64,000 nt of DNA. Origin: Octadecabacter dasysiphoniae (GTDB taxonomy: Bacteria > Pseudomonadota > Alphaproteobacteria > Rhodobacterales > Rhodobacteraceae). Position numbers and translations under genes: made by a program. The notes under the pieces were generated by a model that searched no databases, was not told where the DNA came from, and saw only the letters and a list, made by a program, of their open reading frames with translations. The DNA lies in NCBI RefSeq assembly GCF_021532615.1, contig NZ_JAKGAQ010000006.1, positions 1 through 64,000 on the forward strand, given 5' to 3'. Shown here piece after piece: positions 1-7,901 of the stretch; the stretch's first letter is position 1; each line of letters begins with the position of its first letter.

Positions 1-3000
1 ATCGGCGGTCAGGATGTCGGGGCTGACATCGGTCAGGATCACCACCGTGTCGCCGTCCAGATCGATCCGCGTGTCGTCGCCGCCGGGCCCGTCTGCACTG
101 ACAACTGCCGAGAATTCGGCGAAATCGGTGAACCCAAAGTCGCTCACATCCAGTCTGTCGCCCTCGGCGCCGTCAAAATCAATCACCGTGGTGGACCCGT
201 CGAGGTTGCGGAACGTCATGATGTCTGCACCCTGCCCGCCCGAGATCCGGTCCGTGCCGCCGCCACCGTCGATGGTATCGTCGCCGGTCCCGGCGAAGAT
301 CACGTCATCGTCGCTTGTCCCGCTCAGATCGTCGTCGCCCGTCGTGCCGATCTGCGTCGCGGCGCCCGAGAAATCGCCGCCGAAGATCACGAAGCTCGCG
401 CCGGAGTTGCCGCCGTTCGGATCGTCTGCCCAAGCCCCAACGATCAGATCGTCGAAGCCATCGCCATTCACATCCCCGGCCCCGCTCACTGAGACACCCG
501 ACTGGTCATACGTCGCCACGCCATTGATCACAAAGCCGCCAATGCCGCTCTCGATGTCGGAGAGCTGCACAACGGTCCCGTCGCTCTTGCCAAAGACCAC
601 AAAGCTCGCACCGGATCCGCCGCCATTCGGATCGTCTCCGTAGGCCCCGACGATCAGATCGTCGAATCCGTCGCCATTCACATCCCCCGCTCCGCTCACC
701 GAGCGACCGGAGTGGTCATCCTCCGCCACACCATTGATCACAAAGCCGCCAATGCCGTCCTCGATGTCGGACAGCGCCACCGTGGTCCCGTCGCTCTTGC
801 CGAAGACCACAAAGCTTGCACCAGAGGCGCTGCCATTCGGATCGTCGGCACGAGCCCCGACGATCAGATCATCGAGTCCGTCGCCATTCACATCCCCTGC
901 TCCGCTCACCGAGATGCCGGACTGGTCACCCGCCGACACACCGTTGATCACAAAGCCACCAATGCCACTCTCAATGTCGGAGAGCTCTACGGCTGTCCCG
1001 TCACTCTTGCCAAAGACCACAAAGCTGGTACCGGAGGAGACTCCATTCGGATCGTCTGCCCAAGCCCCAACGATCAGATCGTCGACGCCGTCGCCATTCA
1101 CATCCCCTGCTCCGCTCACTGAGATGCCGGACTGGTCACCCGACGAAACGCCGTTGATCACAAAGCCACCAATGCCACTCTCAATGTCGGAGAGTTCCAC
1201 GGCTGTCCCGTCACTCTTGCCGAAGACCACAAAGCTGGCACCGGAGAGATCTCCATTCGGATCGTCTCTCCAAGCCCCAACGATCAAATCATCAAGCCCG
1301 TCGCCATTCACATCCCCAGCCCCGCTCACCGAGAAACCCGACTGGTCACCTTCCGCCACACCATTGATCACAAAGCCGCCGATGCCGCTCTCTATATCGG
1401 ACAGCTGCACGGCTGTCCCATCGCTCTTGCCGAAGACCACAAAGCTGGCGCCGGAGGACTCTCCATTCGGATCATCTCCGTATGCCCCGACAATAAAGTC
1501 ATCGAGCCCGTCGCCATTCACGTCCCCCGCCCCGCTCACCGAAAAGCCGGACCTGTCACGTATCGCCATGCCGTTGATCACAAAACCACCACTGCCATCC
1601 CTGATGTCGGACAGCTGCACGGCTATCCCGTCATTCTTGCCAAAAACCACAAAGCTGGCACCGGAGAAGGTTCCATTCGGAATACTTCCGTATGCACCGA
1701 CAATAAAGTCATCGAACCCGTCGTCATTCACATCGCCTGCGCCGCTGACCGAAACGCCAGAGTAGACCCCCGCAAACACACCGTTGATCACAAAGCCGCT
1801 GAGATCGGTGTCGCTCTCCAGCGCGGCAAGCTCGATCGCATCCGCCACGCCCGTGATCGTCACCGTCACGGTCTCTTCCGTGCCATCCGCGCTGCGCACC
1901 GTGAAGCTGTCGGTGAGCGTCTCGCCCTCCGCCAGCGCCTGGATCGCTGCCTGGGTGTTATCCGCCGCGTAGCTCCAGGACCCGTCCGTCCCAAGATCGA
2001 AGCTGCCGTAGCTGCCCACCGTGCCGCTCTGCGCCACAAAGTTGGCCTCGCCGGTATCGACATCCGTCACGCTGAGCACGCCCGTCGCCGTGAGGGTCAC
2101 GGCTTCATCTTCAGTCACGCTGCCCGTTGTCTCGCCCAAAATCACAGCCGCATCATTCTCACCCGTGATCGTGACGGTGACGGTCTCCTCGGTGCCATCC
2201 GCGCTCAGCACCGTGAAGCTGTCGGTCACCGTCTGGCCCCCACCGATGTTCTGAATCGCCTCTTGCGCATTATCCGCCGTGTAGGTCCACGTCCCTTCTG
2301 CATCAATGTCAAAGCTGCCGTAGCTGCCCACCGTACCGCTCTGCGCCACAAAGCTCGCCTCGCCAGCGTCGGCATCCGTCACGCTAAGCGCACCCGTCGC
2401 CGTGAGCGTTGTCGCATCATCTTCAGTCACCGCGCCCGTCATCTGGCCGGCAATCACCGCCGCGTCGTTGGTGCCGATGATCGTGACGGTGACGGTCTCT
2501 TCCGTGCCATCCGCCGTTGTGACCGTGAAGCTGTCGGTCAGAGTCTCCCCTGCACCGAGGCTCTGGATATCCGTCAGAGCGTTGTCCGCCGTGTAGGTCC
2601 ACGCCCCTTCTGCATCGATGTCAAAGCTGCCGTAGGTCCCGACCGTGCCACTCTGCGCCACAAAGCTCGCCTCGCCGGCATCGACATCCGTGACGCTTAG
2701 CACGTCCGTCGCCGTGAGCGTTGTCGCATCATCTTCAGTCACGCCGCCCGTCATCTGGCCGGCAATCACCGCCGCATCATTGACCCCGGCGATCGTCACC
2801 GTCAACGTCTCAGTCGTGCCGTCCACAGTGGTGACCGTAAAGCTGTCACTTACTGTTTGGCCGTCAGCAAGGCTCTGGATATCCGTCAGAGCGTTGTCCG
2901 CCGTGTAGGTCCACACCCCGTCCGTCCCTAGATCGAAGCTGCCGTAGCTGCTCGCCGTCCCGCTTTGCGCTTGGAACGCGGCCTCGCCGGCATCGACATC

Positions 3001-4164
3001 CGTCACGCTCAGCACGCCCGTCGCCGTGAGGGTCACGGCTTCATCTTCAGTCACGCTGCCCGTTGTCTCGCCCAAAATCACAGCCGCATCATTCTCACCC
3101 GTGATCGTGACGGTGACGGTCTCCTCGGTGCCATCCGCGCTCAGCACCGTGAAGCTGTCGGTCACCGTCTGGCCCCCACCGATGTTCTGAATCGCCTCTT
3201 GCGCATTATCCGCCGTGTAGGTCCACGTCCCTTCTGCATCAATGTCAAAGCTGCCGTAGCTGCCCACCGTACCGCTCTGCGCCACAAAGCTCGCCTCGCC
3301 AGCGTCGGCATCCGTCACGCTAAGCGCACCCGTCGCCGTGAGCGTTGTCGCATCATCTTCAGTCACCGCGCCCGTCATCTGGCCGGCAATCACCGCCGCG
3401 TCGTTGGTGCCGATGATCGTGACGGTGACGGTCTCTTCCGTGCCATCCGCCGTTGTGACCGTGAAGCTGTCGGTCAGAGTCTCCCCTGCACCGAGGCTCT
3501 GGATATCCGTCAGAGCGTTGTCCGCCGTGTAGGTCCACGCCCCTTCTGCATCAATGTCAAAGCTGCCGTAGGTCCCGACCGTGCCACTCTGCGCCTCAAA
3601 GCGCGCCTCGCGCCAGTTCGCGTCCGTCACGTCCAGCTTACCAGCGGTTGTCAGCACATCATCCTCAATCACCGCCCCCGTCGTCTCGCCCGTGATCTCC
3701 GCAGGGACATTCTCAGCGCCTTTCAATCCAGCCGCAATAACGAGAAGCCCCAATCCTTCTGCTCCCATCGCCAGTTCAACAGGAAACCCGTCGGCCGCCC
3801 CACCCTCTGCCGCGGCTTGCGCAATCGCCTCCGCGACATCCGAGGGCACCAGAATCGAACCATCCGCCAGCACTTGAACGGACCCAGCGCCAACCTGCAC
3901 CTGCGCGCCGTTCTCCAGCGTAATCCGCACCGAGCCATCCGCCTGAACATCGACCGATCTGACACCGTCGATCTCACTCAGCGAGATCGATGCGGTTTGC
4001 GCCGCAGCCTCTGACACGAAAGCCGGCAGCACCAAGACCAGCCCCGCCAGCGACACCGGTTTGCCAAAGGTCGCGACGTGACGGCGCACCGCCTCTGACA
4101 GAAGCTGACGCCCACGCGCGCGCGGCGTTTCACCCTGCGCATCGTCAAGATTGACGTCTTTCAT
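1..4164 (-). CDS. Giant VCBS / FG-GAP / RTX-like secreted repeat protein (C-terminus beyond window)
   Basis: Open reading frame of 1,388 codons that starts at 4164 and is still open at the left edge, so the C-terminus is missing. In order: a charged N-terminus; a hydrophobic segment with an AAAQ end at about residues 36-57 that resembles a Sec signal or anchor; a short predicted beta region; six VCBS repeats of about 104 residues (about 153-778), each ending near TVTITGxNDA; seven FG-GAP repeats of about 70 residues (about 788-1268) with the calcium-binding pattern GDVNGDGxDD; then a glycine/aspartate-rich RTX-like stretch (about 1272-1315). Family knowledge: such proteins are cell-surface or type I-secreted adhesins that need calcium to fold. 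Adhesin or biofilm function is inferred. A secretion signal would lie beyond the window. Confidence 0.85.
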   Translation of the reverse strand, partial: MKDVNLDDAQGETPRARGRQLLSEAVRRHVATFGKPVSLAGLVLVLPAFVSEAAAQTASISLSEIDGVRSVDVQADGSVRITLENGAQVQVGAGSVQVLADGSILVPSDVAEAIAQAAAEGGAADGFPVELAMGAEGLGLLVIAAGLKGAENVPAEITGETTGAVIEDDVLTTAGKLDVTDANWREARFEAQSGTVGTYGSFDIDAEGAWTYTADNALTDIQSLGAGETLTDSFTVTTADGTEETVTVTIIGTNDAAVIAGQMTGAVTEDDATTLTATGALSVTDADAGEASFVAQSGTVGSYGSFDIDAEGTWTYTADNAQEAIQNIGGGQTVTDSFTVLSADGTEETVTVTITGENDAAVILGETTGSVTEDEAVTLTATGVLSVTDVDAGEAAFQAQSGTASSYGSFDLGTDGVWTYTADNALTDIQSLADGQTVSDSFTVTTVDGTTETLTVTIAGVNDAAVIAGQMTGGVTEDDATTLTATDVLSVTDVDAGEASFVAQSGTVGTYGSFDIDAEGAWTYTADNALTDIQSLGAGETLTDSFTVTTADGTEETVTVTIIGTNDAAVIAGQMTGAVTEDDATTLTATGALSVTDADAGEASFVAQSGTVGSYGSFDIDAEGTWTYTADNAQEAIQNIGGGQTVTDSFTVLSADGTEETVTVTITGENDAAVILGETTGSVTEDEAVTLTATGVLSVTDVDTGEANFVAQSGTVGSYGSFDLGTDGSWSYAADNTQAAIQALAEGETLTDSFTVRSADGTEETVTVTITGVADAIELAALESDTDLSGFVINGVFAGVYSGVSVSGAGDVNDDGFDDFIVGAYGSIPNGTFSGASFVVFGKNDGIAVQLSDIRDGSGGFVINGMAIRDRSGFSVSGAGDVNGDGLDDFIVGAYGDDPNGESSGASFVVFGKSDGTAVQLSDIESGIGGFVINGVAEGDQSGFSVSGAGDVNGDGLDDLIVGAWRDDPNGDLSGASFVVFGKSDGTAVELSDIESGIGGFVINGVSSGDQSGISVSGAGDVNGDGVDDLIVGAWADDPNGVSSGTSFVVFGKSDGTAVELSDIESGIGGFVINGVSAGDQSGISVSGAGDVNGDGLDDLIVGARADDPNGSASGASFVVFGKSDGTTVALSDIEDGIGGFVINGVAEDDHSGRSVSGAGDVNGDGFDDLIVGAYGDDPNGGGSGASFVVFGKSDGTVVQLSDIESGIGGFVINGVATYDQSGVSVSGAGDVNGDGFDDLIVGAWADDPNGGNSGASFVIFGGDFSGAATQIGTTGDDDLSGTSDDDVIFAGTGDDTIDGGGGTDRISGGQGADIMTFRNLDGSTTVIDFDGAEGDRLDVSDFGFTDFAEFSAVVSADGPGGDDTRIDLDGDTVVILTDVSPDILTAD
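2075..2616. repeat. 542-bp perfect direct repeat, copy 1
   Basis: This segment inside the VCBS region is identical base for base to 3011-3552, at a spacing of 936 bp (312 codons, three VCBS units). VCBS units 1-3 and 4-6 are therefore a duplicated triplet. Flanking units have diverged, so this is a recent in-frame duplication or gene conversion. Confidence 0.95.
3011..3552. repeat. 542-bp perfect direct repeat, copy 2
   Basis: Second copy of the 542-bp repeat in the VCBS region (first copy 2075-2616). The first mismatches are at 2074/3010 on one side and 2617/3553 on the other. Recombination between the copies would remove or add exactly 312 residues without a frameshift. Confidence 0.95.
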
Positions 4165-4974
4165 ACCGGTCACCCCTGCGTTCAAATATCATGAGATCAG
4201 CCAGCCATGCGGCGCACGAACAGCTGTCACGGCGCACATGCCCGTGATCGAACGCCACAAAACGCAGGTCAGCGGCACGATTGAAATATCGATCCACAGC
4301 TTTGGCCAACATCGGCAAACATTTGGCCGAAAAGCGATGTTCGCACATCAGGCCGTTTGAAACGTATGGTGAAAGATTACCGAGGTCATCGACACATAAT
4401 GTCGGCATCAGCCTCGCCCCCCTGAGGCTGGATTAATCAAGCGAGAGAGCCTAGCGGACGAAACCTCAGCAGTTGTTGAACTTTTTGGGCTCTTCGCGTA
4501 ATAACGGACATTCCTGCTGCACGCAGCGTCTGACACATTGGGCTCTTTCAAGCCATTCGCCGCACGAAACATGAATGGCCGGTGTCTATGAATGTCCAGC
4601 AAAAACCTTAGATTTTGACCGGATAATGCAGCTCCAGATCACACATGAAGTCTCCATAGAAACCCTGTGACCCCGGCACGGGTGCCGGGGATCGCTTCTG
4701 GCTTTGGACAGCGCAGGGGATCGACGGGCTGACGCCCGCTCACCCCAACCCTGACATTTTTCCAATCCTGTTGATCCGCCTGCCATCCTGTCAGGTCCGA
4801 GAAAATCGGCAAGCGCCGCCTGCGGCGTCGGTTCCGGTCGAGAATTCCGGTTCCTCCAACGCGCAGGCGCGCGGTTCCCTCCCAAATTCACGCCCTCCAC
4901 CCAGTTGTCATGGCCCCGCCAGGCCGCAGGACGGGCTTTGCCCTTACCTGCTCTGCCCTTCGGAATGCATGGGC
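4165..4974. other. Intergenic region without a convincing gene
   Basis: About 810 bases lie between the start of the giant repeat protein and the DUF2274 gene. Frames on both strands are of low quality (many Arg, Ser and Pro, no family pattern). The only clear structure is the GC-rich palindrome at 4671-4690. Promoter elements of the repeat protein presumably lie in 4165-4400, but no clear -35/-10 pair stands out. Confidence 0.6.
4671..4690. repeat. GC-rich perfect palindrome
   Basis: CCCCGGCAC, then GG, then GTGCCGGGG: 9-bp arms with a 2-bp centre. There is no T-tract on either side, so it is not a standard intrinsic terminator. It may be a small dispersed repeat element or a remnant of an island junction. 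Confidence 0.6.
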
Positions 4975-5220
4975 ATGCCAAAACTTAAACTCGGACCCCT
5001 CGTCGATGACAGGCCAGTGAAACTGACTGTCGAGCTGCCAGCGGCGGTGCATCGCGATCTCGTCGCCTATGCCGACGTGTTGAGCCGAGACACCGGACAG
5101 CCGATCAAGGACCCCACAAAACTGATTGCGCCCATGATCGCAAAGTTCATGGCGACGGATCGGGGGTTTACGAGCGCGCGTCGCACGATGGGAGCCAAGA
5201 AACCGACGCCTCTAAATTAG
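4975..5220 (+). CDS. DUF2274 family protein (orphan)
   Basis: 81-residue protein starting MPKLKLGPLVDDRPVKLTVE. The pattern LGPLxDxxPVKLTVELPAAVHRDLVAYA, then a segment ending in FMATDRGF, matches the DUF2274 family as I know it. That family is usually encoded just after trbI in trb conjugation or integrative-element operons. Here no trb genes are nearby, so it looks like a leftover of a conjugative or integrative element. The ATG at 4975 is chosen because upstream codons in the same frame are low-complexity. The role is unknown; a small DNA-binding accessory protein is possible. Confidence 0.7.
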   Translation: MPKLKLGPLVDDRPVKLTVELPAAVHRDLVAYADVLSRDTGQPIKDPTKLIAPMIAKFMATDRGFTSARRTMGAKKPTPLN

Positions 5221-5636
5221 ACGGTTTAGTCGAATAGCTGCACGTCCGGGTCCCCTTAGCGAGCGTGCACACAAGATTGAAAAACCGCGAGAACGTCGGA
5301 TTGCCATTGTGCGGTGAACACATCTCGCAAATCGGCCACATCTCCCCGGGTGGCAGTTTGTAGACGACATCAAAAAACTTCATCGCCACGGTGGCCCCGC
5401 GCGTCGGGGTTACGCCACGCCCCAGCGCCGCAAACTGCATCAGATTATCCCGCCCCACGCTGTGCCTCATCTCCTCCGTTCTAGCGCTATAGATTCTTTT
5501 GTGGCGACTCGATCTCACCTCGAAATCGATAGTCACAAACTGGACCGAGACGGACCATGTTTGTTCCGATATGCACGCCAGAGCGCTCTGCGCTACGATG
5601 AAGGCAACTCCGTTCTGTAAAACGCGATCCAGCGCT

Positions 5637-5930
5637 CTCATGATGGTCCTCATGAGGAGCCCACTCCATATCCACACACCTTTGGCCGCATCGTCCGGTG
5701 TAATATCTGCCGACCAGATCGAGGCCGCTTTGCTGAAGGTGGCCATGCTGGTCGCGCGTGATCCCGCGTTTGCGCCGGTGTTTGAGCGACTGGAGGCAGA
5801 ACTCACCAAAGCGAAGGACGCGGAATTAGGCGCTCTGGACGTGCAGCGCCGCGCCCGCGCCCTTCTGGATCACAGCGCGATGCCCCGCATCAAGGTGGCG
5901 AGATGCTCCAAAGTAGCCCCTTTGCCGTAG
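5637..5930 (+). pseudogene. Possible small gene remnant beside the integrase
   Basis: The 3' half of this frame (from about 5700) has strong codon bias and reads as a helical segment starting SADQIEAALLKVAMLVARD. The 5' half is low quality, so the start is not reliable. The 3' end runs convergently into the 3' end of the integrase pseudogene with an overlap of about 60 bases. I do not recognise the family. It may be a truncated accessory gene of the old island. The stretch 5221-5636 before it holds nothing I can support. Confidence 0.3.
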
Positions 5931-7137
5931 CGCTCGCGGTTCAGCCGGTGACCAAACACATCGCGCCTGATCCGGTCGTCAATTCCGGCCGCCAACATCC
6001 GGTCTTCAAACGCATGCCGCAGGGAGTATAGGGAATGCTGTGGTGTCTCGAGAAGCCCGTTGCCACGCAGGTATTTGTTGATCGTCGCACTCAACGTCGC
6101 GCTGTCACGATACCGCGGAAAGCCCTCGGGGAAGGCACGGAATGCCTCCAGCGACACACCGACAAGCGGGATGACGCGGCGCGCGTATTGGCTTTTGAGT
6201 TGTCGCCCCTCAGGTTCGATGGAGATATGCGGCACCTTGCCCTCCAGACGGATCGTATCCGCCGTCAGCGCCGCCCCCTCGGACGGGCGATGCCGGTGTT
6301 GATCATGCCCAAGAGAAGCCCGCGCGCTTGGCTGTTCAGCCCGTCCAAGGCCCCCGGCTTCAAAAGGCGCGTCTTGATCCAATCGTCTGAAAATGGCGGA
6401 CGCGTGCGGGCCGCACCCTGTTTGAAAGCCAGCCCGCCGAGGGGCAGATCCAGCCCGAGCCGCTTCATCGTGTTCACCGTTTTCAACACATCGCCGAGAT
6501 GGATCAGATCTTTGTTGGCTGAATTGGCCATGACCTCGCCGGCTTCGATTCGGTCGAGCCAGTATTGGCGAAAATCCAGCATGTCATCGCGCGTGATCTG
6601 ATCAATCGGTTTGTTGCCCACCACCGCGATAAAATTGCGAATGGCCTTCTCACGTGGGTTCCTCCAGCGGCGCAACTGATCGGCGCTTTTGCCAAACGTC
6701 TTGTCCCGCGCCAGCGTCCAATAGAGATCAAGAGTGGCCTGCACCGTGAGGTGTGGTCCTTCGACGGTCCCCAGCAACGCTCCGGCTTCTGACAGGTTCG
6801 GCTCGCCTGCAGGGGCCTCGATTGCCGCGACGCGCTCAACAAGCTCCGCGACGGGCAGATCGGCAACCCGGCCCACATCCAGATAGCGATACCCCTGGAG
6901 ACGCGCCAACTCCTGCGCCGCCGCAAAGCGATCTGCCGCATTTTCCGTATCCCCGGCCAAACGCGCCTCCCACGCCTCCACCAGATGGGTCCAGGCCTGA
7001 TCGGCTTTACGCGCGGCAACACTTTCGGAATCGGTATGCAGGCTGACCCAGACGGAGGCGCGGGCCTCCACACGGCGATAACGCGTCGGCACCCGCCGCC
7101 GAAGATAATAGGTATTGCTGCGTTTGATGATCGCCAT
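5870..7137 (-). pseudogene. Tyrosine recombinase (phage/island integrase), frameshifted
   Basis: The N-terminal part (start at 7137, MAIIKRSNTYYLRRRVPTRY) has the DUF6538-type arm region seen in many Rhodobacterales integrases, followed by a SAM-like core-binding region. The frame breaks near 6286-6294, in the codons before the first catalytic arginine: the upstream frame ends at RPRGRR, while the C-terminal frame reads RPSEGAAL. The C-terminal part keeps the catalytic set: Arg in RPSE, LRHxxxDR, FGH and the final Tyr in RERYG. One missing base (or two extra) would repair the whole protein of about 420 residues. It starts 144 bp from the transposon's left end, so before transposon insertion it lay next to the tRNA-Arg gene, the normal place for an island integrase. 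Confidence 0.8.
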
Positions 7138-7170
7138 TTCGCATCCACCTGCCCTCACAGCATACCATAT

Positions 7171-7206
7171 TGTGTAGCAAAATGTGTAGCAAAATGTGTA
7201 GCAAAA
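7171..7206. repeat. Three tandem 12-bp repeats upstream of the integrase
   Basis: TGTGTAGCAAAA is repeated three times head to tail without gaps, 34 bp upstream of the integrase ATG. The position suggests integrase arm-binding sites or an operator. It lies just outside the transposon, on the side that once faced the tRNA gene. Confidence 0.85.
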
Positions 7207-7280
7207 CGGGCGGACATGAGGAAAAATAAAACCGCGACGCCATTAACTCACTGTAAATAAATTAATTTTTTTGTGCGGAG

Positions 7281-7285
7281 GCAGG
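7281..7285. repeat. 5-bp target site duplication, left copy
   Basis: GCAGG immediately outside the left terminal inverted repeat. It is identical to 26278-26282. Confidence 0.9.
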
Positions 7286-7399
7286 TGTGGGGCGACACAT
7301 AGTTTTACCTTTTCCGAGACGAAGAAGGCCTGATTTTAAAGGAGATTTCGAAACCGCGACGCACTAGCTTTTCCTTTTGCGACTCGAAGGTTTTCCTTT
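7286..7399 (+). repeat. Transposon left end with three putative TnsB-binding sites
   Basis: The terminal TGTGGGG is followed by site L1 at 7293-7313 (CGACACATAG, then TTTTACCTTTT). After a gap of 43 bp come L2 at 7357-7378 (CGACGCACTAG, then CTTTTCCTTTT) and L3 at 7380-7399 (CGACTCGAAGG, then TTTTCCTTT). All three have the same orientation. Spaced sites at the left end match the Tn7 pattern. Assignment as TnsB sites is inferred from repetition and position. Confidence 0.85.
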
Positions 7400-7444
7400 C
7401 GCCCAAAGGCGATAGATCTCGAAAATTACGTCTGCGGCAGTCAA

Positions 7445-7813
7445 TCAGCTGTCATCGGGCCTGCAGATCGCATCAAGACTGCGCAAAACCTCAGCTACTT
7501 CGTCCCTAGCGGAGGTGAAACGCCGAGCTAGCCGTTCCTCGTGGCGACCCGCCAAGACTAAAACAACGTCAAGGATGGTGTCTGAATGCCGCATCAGCTC
7601 AATCAGGTTCTCACCGGTTGGACCATAGGTTTCCGATATCCAGTTTTTAGCTGTTCGTTCGCTTGCTCCCGTCCACCGAGCTGTTTCTTTCGCAGCGCGA
7701 CCGGCGCCACCCAATTCTTGAGACAGCGCTGAACTGATCGCCTTTCGGTATTCTGGAGCAGAAACGAGCCCCTCGCATTCTCGATGAAACAAGCTGCCCT
7801 TTTTATGAAACAT
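7445..7813 (-). CDS. Small helix-turn-helix protein, cargo at left end
   Basis: 122 residues. A predicted helix-turn-helix lies near residues 45-65 (ARWTGASERTAKNWI), followed by a helical C-terminus rich in Arg and Glu. It reads away from the serine recombinase, with the two starts about 90 bp apart, so it could regulate that operon. The start at 7813 gives an upstream codon run rich in His, Phe and Lys. A shorter start inside is possible because the recognisable part begins near residue 18. I do not recognise a named family. Confidence 0.6.
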   Translation of the reverse strand: MFHKKGSLFHRECEGLVSAPEYRKAISSALSQELGGAGRAAKETARWTGASERTAKNWISETYGPTGENLIELMRHSDTILDVVLVLAGRHEERLARRFTSARDEVAEVLRSLDAICRPDDS

Positions 7814-7901
7814 GCTTCCAACCCTCTCTCGTTAAGATTGAGGAAAGAATCGCAGAGTTCCCGTACAGGTTTGCGAATTTGAAGAATGGAGGGCCGCAGC
7901 A

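Noticed and set aside
14..4014. Plus-strand open frames over the repeat-protein gene
   Set aside because: They are rich in Pro, Ser, Arg and His and mirror the repeats. The minus strand gives a coherent VCBS/FG-GAP protein.
4586..4981. 131-residue minus-strand frame in the intergenic region
   Set aside because: Composition dominated by Arg, Gly, Pro and Ala with no motif. It crosses the palindrome at 4671-4690, which is unlikely inside a gene.
5168..5809. 213-residue minus-strand frame
   Set aside because: Low-complexity N-terminus, no family pattern, and it overlaps the better-biased plus-strand segment near 5700-5890.
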